Notes: a model not told the origin generated them from the letters alone. Positions 1 to 11,569 are shown, numbered from the stretch's first letter. The stretch: DNA of 64,000 bases from Haemophilus pittmaniae (GCF_900186995.1 NZ_LT906463.1:1116001-1180000); one strand, 5' to 3'. Numbers and translations are program-made.

Positions 1-797
1 TTCCAATTGATATTATATTCAGAGAGCCAATTTAGGAATCGTCCACCAATAAAAACTATTGGTACTGTGATTAAAAGAATGCAAAATATAGTCATAATAG
101 AAAAAGAAGTCCATTTTGATATTCTTTTTTTAGATAATAGATTTTCAAATCCTTTAGATAAGCCAACAAAGTTAAAACCAATTTTTTGCTCCTCTAATTT
201 ACTTGCCAAAGTTTTTACTTTTTCTTCTTTTTCAAATAAAAGACTTTTTAAATTTTCCGTTTCTAATTTTATCTTACCATCAATATTATTTAATTTTTCT
301 TCAGCTTCTTTAACTTTATCCTCATAATTTGAAAATGCTTGGGGAAATATATGTCCAAGATAGTTATTTATCACATCTATATCGAATCCACCAGTAATTA
401 AATTGTTCAGCCTATGAGGATAATTATCTTCACTAATAAATTCCTTAGCCTCATTCTTAAAACGATACCAAATTTCATTAAGTAAACGATCACTTTTTCC
501 TGCTCTTTCCTCTGTTAGAATATATTCTCTTAAAAATCTACCGCAGGCTAAATATAATGCATTAGAAATACCATCAGGACTAATATTTTCTTCAGATATA
601 TGACTTATAACCTTGTCTGTACTAAACGGACAATTATTAATCCATTTATCTAAATTTTCTTTTATATTTTCTAAGATAGATAAACAAAACTTTAATTTCT
701 TATTATTTTTTCTATCTTGCTCAGATAGTGATTTATTAAGTTCCTGTAATCTTTGATAGGTTAAGTCAATCTGTCTTCTTGTTATATCGGTTAGCAT
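1..797 (-). CDS. Partial accessory protein, coiled coil plus membrane segment
   Basis: An uninterrupted minus-strand frame starts at ATG 797 (MLTDITRRQIDL) and runs off the left edge, giving about 265 residues without a stop. I do not recognise the family. The N-terminal part (about residues 1-155) is polar and probably helical. Residues about 160-215 are Lys/Glu-rich with coiled-coil character, and a hydrophobic stretch near 236-255 (CILLITVPIVFIGG) looks like a transmembrane helix. The gene is much more AT-rich than hisB upstream and sits where hisH would be expected in a Pasteurellaceae his operon, about 90 nt after hisB on the same strand. It is probably an acquired accessory gene. Whether hisH and the rest follow lies outside the window. 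The frame is certain; the function is unknown. Confidence 0.7.
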   Translation of the reverse strand, partial: MLTDITRRQIDLTYQRLQELNKSLSEQDRKNNKKLKFCLSILENIKENLDKWINNCPFSTDKVISHISEENISPDGISNALYLACGRFLREYILTEERAGKSDRLLNEIWYRFKNEAKEFISEDNYPHRLNNLITGGFDIDVINNYLGHIFPQAFSNYEDKVKEAEEKLNNIDGKIKLETENLKSLLFEKEEKVKTLASKLEEQKIGFNFVGLSKGFENLLSKKRISKWTSFSIMTIFCILLITVPIVFIGGRFLNWLSEYNINW

Positions 798-841
798 AAT
801 CCAGCCTTATATAAAAATTAATTTTATTACATAAAATATCT

Positions 842-877
842 CCGTGAACTAACGACAAACTCAGCAACAGTTCACGG
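842..877. repeat. Inverted repeat downstream of hisB
   Basis: A perfect 9-bp inverted repeat, CCGTGAACT (842-850) and AGTTCACGG (869-877), is separated by 18 nt. It lies in the gap between the hisB stop and the partial accessory gene. It can form a hairpin but has no T-run, so it is not a standard terminator. It may mark the junction of the inserted DNA. Confidence 0.5.
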
Positions 878-886
878 CAACTGCTA

Positions 887-1975
887 TTATAATATGCCCT
901 TACTACTCGGCAATTCATTCCCCTCAATCCTCACCGCCTGTCTCAACGTACGTCCAAACACCTTAAACAGGCTTTCAATTTTGTGGTGGTCGTTGTCGCC
1001 GGTGGCTTTGAGGTGGAGCGTAGCGAGCAGCGAGAATGCCAGAGATTGGAAAAAATGCTCGGTGAGTTCGGTGCTGAAATCGCCGACTTTATCGCGTTTG
1101 AAGCGGGCAGAGAATTTGATCCACGGGCGACCGGATAAATCTAAGGCACATTCGGCGCGGCATTCATCCATCGGGAGCACAAAGCCAAAGCGGGCGATGC
1201 CGCGTTTGTCGCCAAGGGCTTGTTTTAATGCTTGACCGAGGGCTAGGGCGGTATCTTCCACGGTGTGATGTTCATCGATCCACAAATCGCCGTTGCATTG
1301 TACGTTCATGCGGAATCCACCGTGAGTGGCGATTTGGTCAAGCATATGGTCGAAGAAACCAACGCCGGTTTTGATATCGTTAACCCCAGTTTCATCCAGC
1401 CATACTTGCACTTTAATATCGGTTTCTTTGGTTTTACGCACCACTTCAGCAAAACGAGGTGGACGGTTGCCGATGTTACTTACCGCTTCGCCCAATAATT
1501 TTTCAGCAATCAATTCCCAAGGCATTTGTTGCGGATGGTATTGAATGGCGCGAATGCCTAAATTTTCGGCTAATTGCACATCGGTTGCCCGATCGCCAAT
1601 GACAAAAGAACGCGCAGGATCGAATAATTTCTTCTCAATATATTTTTTAAGCAGCTTGGTTTGCGGTTTGCGGCATTGGCAATGATCTTCCGGTTTGTGT
1701 GGGCAAATCAGCACATCATCAAACTCAATCCCCTGTGATTTGAATAACGCCATCATCGCATTATGTGGTTTATCAAAATCTGCTTGTGGAAAAGAGTCCG
1801 TTCCCAAGCCATCTTGGTTTGAGACCATCACAAAACGGTATTTTTCTTTCAGTTTCAGCATTGCCGGAATGACGTTCGGCTCGAATTTAAGTTTTTCAAG
1901 GCTATCAATTTGAAAATCAGTTTTCGGCTCATCAATCAAGGTACCGTCGCGATCAATGAAAAGAATAGGTTGCAT
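887..1975 (-). CDS. hisB: Bifunctional histidinol-phosphatase / imidazoleglycerol-phosphate dehydratase
   Basis: It catalyses two steps of histidine synthesis: dehydration of imidazoleglycerol phosphate and dephosphorylation of histidinol phosphate. Residues 1-165 form the HAD phosphatase domain, with the catalytic D8-x-D10-G-T motif and a cysteine/histidine zinc loop ([11 protein letters not shown]). Residues from about 175 form the dehydratase domain, with the metal-binding HHTVEDTA and DHHKIES motifs. The length of 362 residues and the ending ELPSSKG are typical of the enterobacterial/Pasteurellaceae fusion. The start at 1975 is preceded by AGGAGAA. It is the last intact his gene in the window, 60 nt after hisC. 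Confidence 0.97.
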   Translation of the reverse strand: MQPILFIDRDGTLIDEPKTDFQIDSLEKLKFEPNVIPAMLKLKEKYRFVMVSNQDGLGTDSFPQADFDKPHNAMMALFKSQGIEFDDVLICPHKPEDHCQCRKPQTKLLKKYIEKKLFDPARSFVIGDRATDVQLAENLGIRAIQYHPQQMPWELIAEKLLGEAVSNIGNRPPRFAEVVRKTKETDIKVQVWLDETGVNDIKTGVGFFDHMLDQIATHGGFRMNVQCNGDLWIDEHHTVEDTALALGQALKQALGDKRGIARFGFVLPMDECRAECALDLSGRPWIKFSARFKRDKVGDFSTELTEHFFQSLAFSLLATLHLKATGDNDHHKIESLFKVFGRTLRQAVRIEGNELPSSKGIL

Positions 1976-2005
1976 GGGCTGTTCTCCTGTTTATTTGCTA
2001 TCTTG

Positions 2006-2030
2006 GGCTTCCCCGCCGGCAGCGGGAGCC
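2006..2030 (-). other. GC-rich hairpin between hisC and hisB
   Basis: On the minus strand GGCT-CCCGC pairs with GCGGG-(GA)-AGCC across a TGCCG loop, giving nine base pairs with a 2-nt bulge. It lies between the hisC stop and the hisB ribosome-binding site and is GC-rich for this DNA. There is no T-run, so an mRNA-processing or stability hairpin is more likely than a terminator. The role is inferred. Confidence 0.5.
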
Positions 2031-2035
2031 ATGTA

Positions 2036-4281
<2,246 letters not shown>

Positions 4282-4291
4282 ATAGACAACC

Positions 4292-5605
4292 TCAACTATC
4301 TATTTTAGAAGGAACTTTCTCATATTGAATAATATTCGCCAAACGAATCGATACTGCCATTTTGTGCGCATCCAGCTGCTCTGCTTGTGCCATCAATTCC
4401 ACGGTTTCGGCTAAGTCTTTGAAACCTTGTGGGGTGAGTTCCTGCACGGTCATCCGTTTGCTGAAATCTGCTAAACCAAGACTAGAGTAGGTTTTGGTAT
4501 AGCCATAGGTCGGCAATACGTGGTTGGTACCGCTGGCGTAATCGCCCATGCTTTCCGGGCTGAACGCCCCTAAGAAGATCGAACCGGCATTATCCAATTC
4601 GGGCAAGAGTGCGCGGGCGTTTTGGGTTTGTACGATTAAGTGTTCCGGTGCGTATTCATTGCTGATTGCTACGGCTTGCGCCAAGCTTTCGGCAATAAAA
4701 ATACGGCTGTGCCCAAGGGCTTTGCTGGCGGTTTCAGCACGTGGTAAACGCGCTAGTTGGCGGGTAATAGCCTGTTTGGTTTGCGCAGCTAATTGCGCAT
4801 TGGTGGTGACTAAGATCACTTGGCTGTCAGCGCCATGTTCGGCTTGGGAAAGCAGATCGCTGGCGACAAATTCTGGATCTGCCGTTTCATCAGCAATAAC
4901 TAATACTTCCGATGGCCCAGCTGGCATATCAATAGCAGTACCATTTTGCACCACTTGGCGTTTGGCCTCAGTCACAAAGGCATTACCCGGGCCAAAAATT
5001 TTATCGACCTTAGCCACTGTTTCGGTGCCTTGTGCCATGGCAAAAATGGCTTGTGCACCGCCCACCGCATAAATGGTTTCCACGCCACATAGTTGTGCGG
5101 TGTAAAGAATTTCATCGGCAATTGGTGGTGGGGAGCACAACACAATTTTTTTACAGCCGGCAATTTTTGCCGGAATCGCTAACATCAAAACAGTCGAGAA
5201 TAATGGTGCTGAACCGCCCGGAATGTATAGTCCCACGCGGGAAATCGGACGGGTAACGACTTGGCAGCGCACGCCGGCTAGGGTTTCGATGTCGATTTCT
5301 TGATTTTGTTGTGCCTTGTGGAAGGCTTCAATATTGGCTTTTGCCAGTTGAATCGCTTGCGCGAGCGCTGGGGAAATTCGAGCGCTAGCTGCGGCAATTT
5401 CCTCAGGAGAGACAACAAGGCTTGTCAGTTTTACTTTGTCGAATTTTTCGCACAATTCAAACAATGCGTTATCGCCGTTTTGCGTAACGTTTTCACGAAT
5501 GGCATCCACCGCCTGTTTAATGCTTTCACCAACTTTTTGTGCCGGACGGGCAAGCGCTTGGCGTTTTTCTTCTTGAGTTAAGTTATTCCAGATTAAAGTT
5601 TGCAT
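4292..5605 (-). CDS. hisD: Histidinol dehydrogenase
   Basis: This zinc enzyme carries out the final two NAD-dependent oxidations of histidinol to histidine. Family motifs are clear: [44 protein letters not shown] and GTNHVLPT. The length of 437 is slightly above the usual 427-434, because the C-terminus carries an extra [16 protein letters not shown] tail. That tail may have been added when the neighbouring accessory gene was inserted (inference). It starts 54 nt after hisG. Confidence 0.97.
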   Translation of the reverse strand: MQTLIWNNLTQEEKRQALARPAQKVGESIKQAVDAIRENVTQNGDNALFELCEKFDKVKLTSLVVSPEEIAAASARISPALAQAIQLAKANIEAFHKAQQNQEIDIETLAGVRCQVVTRPISRVGLYIPGGSAPLFSTVLMLAIPAKIAGCKKIVLCSPPPIADEILYTAQLCGVETIYAVGGAQAIFAMAQGTETVAKVDKIFGPGNAFVTEAKRQVVQNGTAIDMPAGPSEVLVIADETADPEFVASDLLSQAEHGADSQVILVTTNAQLAAQTKQAITRQLARLPRAETASKALGHSRIFIAESLAQAVAISNEYAPEHLIVQTQNARALLPELDNAGSIFLGAFSPESMGDYASGTNHVLPTYGYTKTYSSLGLADFSKRMTVQELTPQGFKDLAETVELMAQAEQLDAHKMAVSIRLANIIQYEKVPSKIDS

Positions 5606-5659
5606 TGCCTATTTCCTCTTATTTAATTTTCCTTTCCCGTAAATGGAAGCAAGATTGGG

Positions 5660-6559
5660 TTATTCCATCATCTTCTCTATTGGTAACACCAAAATTGAAC
5701 TAGCTCCGATGGCTTTTAGTTGCTCCATGGTTTCCCAGAACAGATTTTCTTGGCTGACAACGTGCATCGCAACTTTCGTGCTATCACTCGCTAATGGCAA
5801 AATGGTTGGATTTTCAACTCCAGGGAGTAGCGCTGTAATTTGTGTCAGTTTATCCTTTGGTGCATGCAGCATAATGTATTTGGATTCAGAGGCTTGTTGC
5901 ACACCTTGGATGCGGGTTAGCAAGCGGTCAACTAGTGCTTGTTTTTCTGCATCAAGTGGTTCGGCACGTTGAATTAAGCAGGCTTTAGAACGATAAATCA
6001 CTTCGACTTCTTTTAAACCGTTGGCTTCTAAGGTTGCGCCAGACGAGACTAAATCGCAAATTGCCGCGGCTAGTCCGGCACTTGGGGCAACTTCTACCGA
6101 GCCATTCAGTAAACAATTTTTAAAAGGAACGCCTTGTTGTTGCATATAGCGGCGTAAAAGGTGTGGATAGGAAGTGGCGATGCGTTGATTAGCAAGGGTT
6201 TGTACGCCGTTGTAAGTTTGGTCACGGTCAATGGCGAGGGAAAGGCGACAGCCTCCGAAGTCTAATTGGCGTAGTTTTTTGTAGGCGATGGTTTCGCCAG
6301 CTGCCAAGCGACCAAGCTCTTCTTCTTCCAAGACATTTTCACCGATGATACCTAAGTCTACGACTCCGTCAAAAATCAACCCAGGGATATCGTCATCACG
6401 CACACGCAGGATTTCAATCGGTAGGTTTTCCGAATAGGCGATAAGTCGTTGTTCATTCCAATTGATTTTTATCCCGCATTGTTTGAGTAGGGCTGCGCAA
6501 TCTTGGCTTAAACGGCCTTTTTTCTGTAAGGCGATTTTGAGTCGGTTTTGTGTTTGCAT
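5660..6559 (-). CDS. hisG: ATP phosphoribosyltransferase (long form)
   Basis: It is the first enzyme of histidine synthesis, joining ATP and PRPP to give phosphoribosyl-ATP. At 299 residues it is the long, homohexameric form, with a C-terminal regulatory domain that binds histidine for feedback inhibition. The N-terminus [11 protein letters not shown] and the region [22 protein letters not shown] are characteristic; the PRPP loop is around [20 protein letters not shown] residues 170-190. It is the first structural gene of the operon, 40 nt after the attenuator, so its transcription depends on leader translation. Confidence 0.97.
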   Translation of the reverse strand: MQTQNRLKIALQKKGRLSQDCAALLKQCGIKINWNEQRLIAYSENLPIEILRVRDDDIPGLIFDGVVDLGIIGENVLEEEELGRLAAGETIAYKKLRQLDFGGCRLSLAIDRDQTYNGVQTLANQRIATSYPHLLRRYMQQQGVPFKNCLLNGSVEVAPSAGLAAAICDLVSSGATLEANGLKEVEVIYRSKACLIQRAEPLDAEKQALVDRLLTRIQGVQQASESKYIMLHAPKDKLTQITALLPGVENPTILPLASDSTKVAMHVVSQENLFWETMEQLKAIGASSILVLPIEKMME

Positions 6560-6592
6560 ATAAATATCCTCTGTAAAAATTATTGATGTGAA

Positions 6593-6632
6593 ATAGAAAA
6601 AGCCCTCGAAGGTGCGAACCTTCGAGGGCTTT
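6593..6632 (-). terminator. his operon attenuator (intrinsic terminator)
   Basis: A perfect 13-bp stem, AGCCCTCGAAGGT / ACCTTCGAGGGCT with a 4-nt loop (6601-6630), is followed on the minus strand by a T-run. It lies between the His-rich leader peptide and hisG, as in classical his attenuation. Confidence 0.92.
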
Positions 6633-6656
6633 ACGAGATTTTTTTCTCAGCGACTC

Positions 6657-6740
6657 TTATCTGTTTTTCAGGTAGCACCAAACGCTTGAATGTGAATTCA
6701 AGTGGTGGTGATGATAGCGACGGTTACCTAAAAAAATCAT
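6657..6740 (-). CDS. hisL: his operon leader peptide
   Basis: A 27-codon minus-strand ORF starts at ATG 6740 and contains four consecutive histidine codons plus a fifth nearby (RRYHHHHLNSH). It is followed 25 nt later by the strong terminator stem. Histidine shortage should stall ribosomes at the His run and favour antitermination, as in enterobacterial hisL. The sequence outside the His run differs from the E. coli peptide, as expected for this family. Confidence 0.9.
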   Translation of the reverse strand: MIFLGNRRYHHHHLNSHSSVWCYLKNR

Positions 6741-6774
6741 TTTTGAGCCTTATCTAAAAATAGAACTGGGCTTG

Positions 6775-6803
6775 ACTATACTGAAGGATAAGTGTTGGCG
6801 CAA
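6775..6803 (-). promoter_or_regulatory. Predicted sigma70 promoter of the his operon
   Basis: On the minus strand, TTGCGC (6803-6798) and TATAGT (6780-6775) are separated by 17 bp and lie 35 bp upstream of hisL. Four of six and five of six positions match the consensus. No other gene could use it. Confidence 0.65.
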
Positions 6804-6837
6804 GCCCAAAAAGAAAAAAATTTAATTGATGTATTTT

Positions 6838-8049
6838 TTATTGATCAAGATCATGAATTGCTTGGGCGCAGGCAAAAGCCGAACTCCAGGCCCATTGGAA
6901 ATTGTAACCGCCGAGCCAGCCGGTTACATCCAATACTTCACCGATAAAGAACAATCCCTCGATATCCTTTGCTTGCATGGTTTTAGAGGACAGCGCATGA
7001 GTGTCCACACCGCCTGCAGTGACTTCAGCGGTACGATATCCTTCGGTTCCATTTGGCGTGAAGTGCCATTGATGAATTAATTGGGCGATATTTTCCATAC
7101 GCGTATTGCTGAGATTCGCTAAGGTTTCATCTTGTAATAGACCGACTTCCAGCCAGAGTTCGACTAATTTTTTTGGCAACAAACGTCCCAGTAGGGTCTT
7201 CAATTGGAGTTTTGGTGTGTTGCTTTTGCCTTGTTTTATTTCTTCAATAATCGAATGATGCGGCAGGAGATCGATTACAAGGTGTTGATTCGGCTGCCAA
7301 TAATTGGAAATTTGCAAAACAGCCGGGCCGGAAATGCCACGGTGGGTAAAAAGCATTTGGTTGGTAAAGGATTGGTCGCATTGGGCTTGAATCGTTACAG
7401 GTAAACTAATTCCGGCTAAGCAGACCAGAAATTTATCGGCTTCTCGATAGGTAAAGGGAACTAAGGCAGCGCGCGGTGGAATAACCTTTATGGCAAATTG
7501 TTCCGCTAATTGATACCCCAAGGGAGTCGCACCTAACCCCGGCATGGAAAGTCCACCGCTGGCAACAACTAAATTACGGCAATACCAAGATTGTCCATTG
7601 ATTTGTAATTGAAAACGGGCATTTTCGTGCCCCACTAGCCGCTGGACGGATTCAACGCTTGAGCGTAATTGAATATGTACGCCATTTGCAGCACATTCCT
7701 GTTGTAGCATAGCGACGATATCTTGAGCGCCATTATCGCAGAAGAGTTGCCCCAGTTCTTTTTCATGGTAAGGAATGCCATGCTCTGCCACCTTCGCGAT
7801 AAAATCCCACTGATTAAAGCGGCTTAACGCCGATTTGACAAAATGTGGGTTTTGGCTGAGGTAATTTGCGGCGGAAACATCTAAATTGGTGAAATTGCAA
7901 AAACCGCCGCCGGACATCAGAATTTTACGGCCGATTTTTTTGCCGTTATCAAAAACACTAACTTGTTGCCCAAGTTTGCCCAATTGTGCGGCACAGAACA
8001 AACCTGCTGCACCGGCGCCAATAATAATGGTTGGAATAAAGTTCGTCAT
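6838..8049 (-). CDS. NAD(P)/FAD-dependent oxidoreductase, YhiN/HI0933 family
   Basis: A flavoprotein of the HI0933-like family, with an N-terminal Rossmann FAD-binding motif (TIIIGAGAAGLFCAAQLG) and a C-terminal GGYNFQWAWSSAFACAQA segment closing the FAD site. The physiological substrate is unknown. I place the start at ATG 8049 (MTNFIPT), because the upstream in-frame ATG at 8073 lies inside a perfect palindrome and adds residues before the conserved beta strand. That gives 403 residues, in the usual range. It follows the DUF799 lipoprotein gene on the same strand. Confidence 0.88.
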   Translation of the reverse strand: MTNFIPTIIIGAGAAGLFCAAQLGKLGQQVSVFDNGKKIGRKILMSGGGFCNFTNLDVSAANYLSQNPHFVKSALSRFNQWDFIAKVAEHGIPYHEKELGQLFCDNGAQDIVAMLQQECAANGVHIQLRSSVESVQRLVGHENARFQLQINGQSWYCRNLVVASGGLSMPGLGATPLGYQLAEQFAIKVIPPRAALVPFTYREADKFLVCLAGISLPVTIQAQCDQSFTNQMLFTHRGISGPAVLQISNYWQPNQHLVIDLLPHHSIIEEIKQGKSNTPKLQLKTLLGRLLPKKLVELWLEVGLLQDETLANLSNTRMENIAQLIHQWHFTPNGTEGYRTAEVTAGGVDTHALSSKTMQAKDIEGLFFIGEVLDVTGWLGGYNFQWAWSSAFACAQAIHDLDQ

Positions 8050-8061
8050 AGCAATGTGATA

Positions 8062-8084
8062 ACGGTATCCCATTGGGATACCGT
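8062..8084. other. Perfect palindrome between lipoprotein and flavoprotein genes
   Basis: ACGGTATCCC and GGGATACCGT form a perfect 10-bp inverted repeat around ATT. There is no T-run on the minus strand, so it is either a weak hairpin or an operator-like site for the flavoprotein gene. Confidence 0.45.
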
Positions 8085-8097
8085 GTGTTTGGAAAGA

Positions 8098-8769
8098 TTA
8101 TTTTTTATTGAATTGTGGATCTTGCCCATAATTCGGGTGATATGGCCCGTAAAGCAGGTCGCCTTGCTGACCCGAAGCATCCAACATACGGCCGGTGGCA
8201 ATGGCGGAGACCTTAAAGCCTTTATCGGAAATATTGTTAGCAATCTGTTTTACTACCGCCGCAATCATAGCAAAAATAGCACCGTTATTGTTGTTACGGT
8301 TGGAATCATCCGCGTATGCTGCACCTTCCCATAAGGTTTTTTGGCTGCGTAAGTCCACCAATTTTCCCCGTACTTTAACTTTAGTCACACTATCAAAGAT
8401 TTGGTAGTTAACGCCATATTCTTCCACATTGATGTATAACACCGCATCAGCACCGAAAATTTGTTGCAATTTTTGTGGGTTAACATTGTGGATTTCTTGC
8501 GCTTGGGTTAAGCCGTTATGTTTAAAGGTTTCACTTACCAGCGCTGGAGGGAACACGTAGTAACCGCTTTCCGCCAATGGGTAAATCGTATTCGCTAATA
8601 CCGCTGAGGATGCTTTGACTTCATTTGTGGTATCGGTTGGCGGTAATACCAAAATTGAACGCGGTTTGCTTTCTAAATAATTGGTATAGTCATAAGCCGT
8701 TTTCTTACCTGCACAAGCAGATAGCAACATTGCCCCTAAAATGATGCATAAAGAGGAATATTTTTTCAT
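8098..8769 (-). CDS. DUF799 (GNA1162-like) lipoprotein
   Basis: A 223-residue predicted lipoprotein with signal peptide and lipobox (MLLSACAG, Cys at about 19). The body matches the DUF799/GNA1162 type (SILVLPPTD, NVEEYGVNY and KTLWEG segments), which has a TolB-N-like fold in known members. It is the third gene of a CsgG-DUF4810-DUF799 set, overlapping the preceding gene by 4 nt. The same trio occurs in Neisseria and several Proteobacteria, and an outer-membrane assembly or secretion-related complex has been proposed. The molecular role is not established. Confidence 0.85.
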   Translation of the reverse strand: MKKYSSLCIILGAMLLSACAGKKTAYDYTNYLESKPRSILVLPPTDTTNEVKASSAVLANTIYPLAESGYYVFPPALVSETFKHNGLTQAQEIHNVNPQKLQQIFGADAVLYINVEEYGVNYQIFDSVTKVKVRGKLVDLRSQKTLWEGAAYADDSNRNNNNGAIFAMIAAVVKQIANNISDKGFKVSAIATGRMLDASGQQGDLLYGPYHPNYGQDPQFNKK

Positions 8770-9167
8770 TTTGAGGCTCCTTTGGCGTTGTTAGTTTTCG
8801 TGCTTTGTACAGGAGCGTTTTTTGTTCCCTTATTCAGCAAAAAGTTAATGAACTGGGCCGATTCTGGGTAAAGTTGGCTTTCTTTTTGATAGGCTTCGTG
8901 CATTTTGCCTAAGTCACCGGTTTGTCCATAAAGCAGACCTAGCTGTGCATACAAACCCGGAGGAACTTTGCTGTTACCGGCGGTTTGGATAATTTTTTGT
9001 AATTGCTGAATTTGTTCTTGTGGATCGCCTTCTTGGTTAATCGATTGATAAACCGATTCCGTATAAGCGCCTTCCGTTCCCCAAGCATAAATATTTTGGC
9101 GGGGAGAGGAACAGGCGCAAAGGATTAGCGCTGTAGCCGTAATGGCAAACAGTTGTAATTTTTTCAT
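8766..9167 (-). CDS. DUF4810 lipoprotein
   Basis: A small 133-residue lipoprotein with signal peptide and lipobox (ALILCACSS). The sequence YAWGTEGAYTESVYQ and a TPR-like middle (LYAQLGLLYGQTGDLGKMHEAYQKE) fit DUF4810. The C-terminus is a low-complexity Lys/Asn/Thr tail. It is the middle gene of the trio, 23 nt after the CsgG-like gene and overlapping the DUF799 gene by 4 nt, so the three are very likely co-translated. Confidence 0.85.
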   Translation of the reverse strand: MKKLQLFAITATALILCACSSPRQNIYAWGTEGAYTESVYQSINQEGDPQEQIQQLQKIIQTAGNSKVPPGLYAQLGLLYGQTGDLGKMHEAYQKESQLYPESAQFINFLLNKGTKNAPVQSTKTNNAKGASK

Positions 9168-9190
9168 ATTGGTTCCTTAGTTTTATTTTA

Positions 9191-9862
9191 TTAATTTGCA
9201 GGTTTCCATTGTCCGGATTCCACACCGGCCACTAAGTGATTGACCGCTTCACGAATGGCCAAGTCGAGTACTTTCCCATTGAGTGTGGAGTCGTAACCGG
9301 AAGTACCGCCAAAGCCCAATACTTCACGATTCGACAGCGCGAATTCTCCGGCACCTTGAACGGCATAAACGACTTCGGAGGTTTGTACATTCACTACGTT
9401 TAATGTCACTTTGGCGTAGGCAACTTGTTGCTTACCTTTACCTAGGATGCCGAATAATTGTTGGTCGCCAACGGTTTTTCGGCCAAATTCCGTAACATCC
9501 CCGGTAATGATGTAGTTTGCGCCTTTAATCGTTTGTTTTTTCCCTTTGATTTTGGACTCGGTTGCCGTTTCGCTCATATTGGTACGATCTAGCACGGTAA
9601 AGCGACCGGATTGTTGTAAGTTGGCAACAAGGATGGTTTTAGCCTGATTACCTAACTGATTGTTGTTATCTGAAAATACACCATTTTGGTAGCTGGAACG
9701 ATTATCAAATTTGCCTACGGAGATAGGGGATTTGACACCGTTATAAACGGTGTTGTAAGAGTTCACTTTAGGGCTTTCTAACACTTTAGAACTTTCAGTT
9801 GCACAACCGGTTAAGCCTAATGAAAGAAGAGTCGCTGCGGCGATAGGAAGTAGTTTTTTCAT
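9191..9862 (-). CDS. CsgG/HfaB-family lipoprotein
   Basis: A 223-residue lipoprotein (lipobox LGLTGCAT) of the CsgG/HfaB family. Typical segments are SPISVGKFDNRS, GRFTVLDRTNM, GANYIITGDVTEFG and the C-terminal LAIREAVNHLVAGV. CsgG forms the outer-membrane export pore for curli in E. coli. This protein is shorter and comes with DUF4810 and DUF799 partners rather than csgA/B/E/F, so a curli role is unlikely. It is the first gene of the trio, preceded by about 130 bp of AT-rich DNA that should hold the promoter. Confidence 0.87.
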   Translation of the reverse strand: MKKLLPIAAATLLSLGLTGCATESSKVLESPKVNSYNTVYNGVKSPISVGKFDNRSSYQNGVFSDNNNQLGNQAKTILVANLQQSGRFTVLDRTNMSETATESKIKGKKQTIKGANYIITGDVTEFGRKTVGDQQLFGILGKGKQQVAYAKVTLNVVNVQTSEVVYAVQGAGEFALSNREVLGFGGTSGYDSTLNGKVLDLAIREAVNHLVAGVESGQWKPAN

Positions 9863-9987
9863 AATGTACCTTTTTGCAATAATAAAAATCGGCCAATTCT
9901 AAATTCTTTTTTTATAAAAATCATCTAAGTGATTAAAAAATATTATTTTTTTGTCATTAATTAATTTTTTAATTGGTATCTCTTCAA

Positions 9988-10029
9988 TAAAAAAATGCCG
10001 CTAAAACGAGCAGTTTTAGCGGCATTTAT
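9988..10029 (-). terminator. Intrinsic terminator of miaB
   Basis: A perfect 11-bp stem, GCCGCTAAAAC / GTTTTAGCGGC (9997-10023), with a 5-nt loop is followed on the minus strand by a T-run. It sits directly after the miaB stop. Confidence 0.9.
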
Positions 10030-10035
10030 TTTTTC

Positions 10036-11460
10036 TTAGCCGTGGTAACGTCCGACGCCGAGTTCGTCTTCCTTACGGGTTCGGTTCATTACCTCTTGTG
10101 GGGATTGGGCAATCCGTAATCCCATTTGGTCTTCGGTGCGTACCACATCGCCACGTAAAGAATTGGTGTAAACATCAGTGATTTTAATATCCACGAATTT
10201 ACCAATCATATCCGGTGAGCCTTGGAAGTTCACAATGCGGTTATTTTCGGTACGGCCGGTCAATTCCATAATGTCTTTCTTCGATGGGCCTTCCACCAAA
10301 ACACGTTGTTCTGTACCCAGCATACGGCGACTATATTGCGCGGCTTGTTGGTTGATGCGCTCCTGCAATAGATAAAGACGTTGTTTCTTCTCTTCTTCGC
10401 TTACATCATCGGGCATATCGGCAGCCGGTGTGCCTGGGCGCGCAGAATAGATGAAACTAAAGCTCATATCAAAATTCACTTGTGCGATCAGGTTCATGGT
10501 TTGTTCGAATTCTTCATTGGTTTCCCCCGGGAAGCCGACAATGAAATCTGAGCTGATTTGGATATTTGGACGCACTGCACGTAATTTACGAATGATCGAT
10601 TTATATTCCAATGCGGTATGGCCGCGTTTCATCATCGTTAAAATGCGATCCGAACCCGCCTGCACCGGTAAATGTACGAAATCCACGAGTTCCGGTGTAT
10701 CGCGATACACTTCGATAATATCATCGGTAAATTCAATGGGGTGACTAGTGGTAAAACGCAGACGATCGATACCATCAATGGAAGCGACCAGGCGCAATAA
10801 TTCAGCAAAGGTACAAATGCCACCATCAAAGGTTGGGCCGCGATAGGCGTTGACATTTTGGCCTAATAAATTAATTTCACGTACCCCTTGCTCGGCAAGT
10901 TGGGCAATTTCAAATAACACATCATCTACCGGGCGGCTGACTTCTTCACCTCGGGTGTAAGGGACGACGCAATAGGTACAATATTTATTGCAACCTTCCA
11001 TAATTGAAACGAAGGCAGTTGGGCCTTCGGCACGCGGTTCCGGTAGACGGTCAAATTTCTCAATTTCCGGGAAACTGACATCTACCACAGAGCTTTTGCC
11101 ACCGCGAATTTGATTAATCATTTCCGGTAAGCGGTGTAAGGTTTGTGGGCCAAATACGATATCCACATAAGGCGCACGTTGACGAATATGTTCACCTTCC
11201 TGAGAGGCTACACAGCCCCCCACACCAATGACTAAATCGGGATTACGTTTTTTTAATTCTTTCCAGCGACCTAATTGATGGAATACTTTTTCCTGCGCTT
11301 TTTCGCGAATGGAGCAGGTATTCAGAAGCAACACATCCGCTTCTTCCGGAACTTCGGTTAATTCCAAGCCGTGGGTATTTAACAACAGATCCGCCATCTT
11401 GGATGAATCGTATTCGTTCATCTGGCAGCCCCAGGTTTTGATATGTAATTTTTGCGTCAT
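10036..11460 (-). CDS. miaB: tRNA-2-methylthio-N6-isopentenyladenosine(37) synthase
   Basis: This radical-SAM methylthiotransferase adds a methylthio group to i6A37 of tRNAs reading UNN codons. It shows the N-terminal UPF0004 domain with [13 protein letters not shown], the radical-SAM cluster motif [17 protein letters not shown] (Cx3Cx2C) and a C-terminal TRAM domain. The frame opens further upstream (11535), but ATG 11460 begins [13 protein letters not shown] exactly as in homologues, giving 474 residues. It is a single-gene unit with its own terminator. Confidence 0.97.
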   Translation of the reverse strand: MTQKLHIKTWGCQMNEYDSSKMADLLLNTHGLELTEVPEEADVLLLNTCSIREKAQEKVFHQLGRWKELKKRNPDLVIGVGGCVASQEGEHIRQRAPYVDIVFGPQTLHRLPEMINQIRGGKSSVVDVSFPEIEKFDRLPEPRAEGPTAFVSIMEGCNKYCTYCVVPYTRGEEVSRPVDDVLFEIAQLAEQGVREINLLGQNVNAYRGPTFDGGICTFAELLRLVASIDGIDRLRFTTSHPIEFTDDIIEVYRDTPELVDFVHLPVQAGSDRILTMMKRGHTALEYKSIIRKLRAVRPNIQISSDFIVGFPGETNEEFEQTMNLIAQVNFDMSFSFIYSARPGTPAADMPDDVSEEEKKQRLYLLQERINQQAAQYSRRMLGTEQRVLVEGPSKKDIMELTGRTENNRIVNFQGSPDMIGKFVDIKITDVYTNSLRGDVVRTEDQMGLRIAQSPQEVMNRTRKEDELGVGRYHG

Positions 11461-11569
11461 TTGCTTGTCACTATAATTGAGTCTAAAAAATGGTCGGCTA
11501 TTGTACAGATTTGCGCTCCCTCTGGCCAGTAGCAATGCGGGATTTACCTCTTTCTGAGCAGAAATCTGA

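Noticed and set aside
7..327. 106-codon plus-strand ORF at the left edge
   Set aside because: It is antisense to the long open minus-strand frame, which has better composition, a start and domain-like features.
894..1913. Several plus-strand ORFs of 70-110 codons over hisB
   Set aside because: They are antisense shadows of a well-conserved gene, with no ribosome-binding sites or recognisable proteins.
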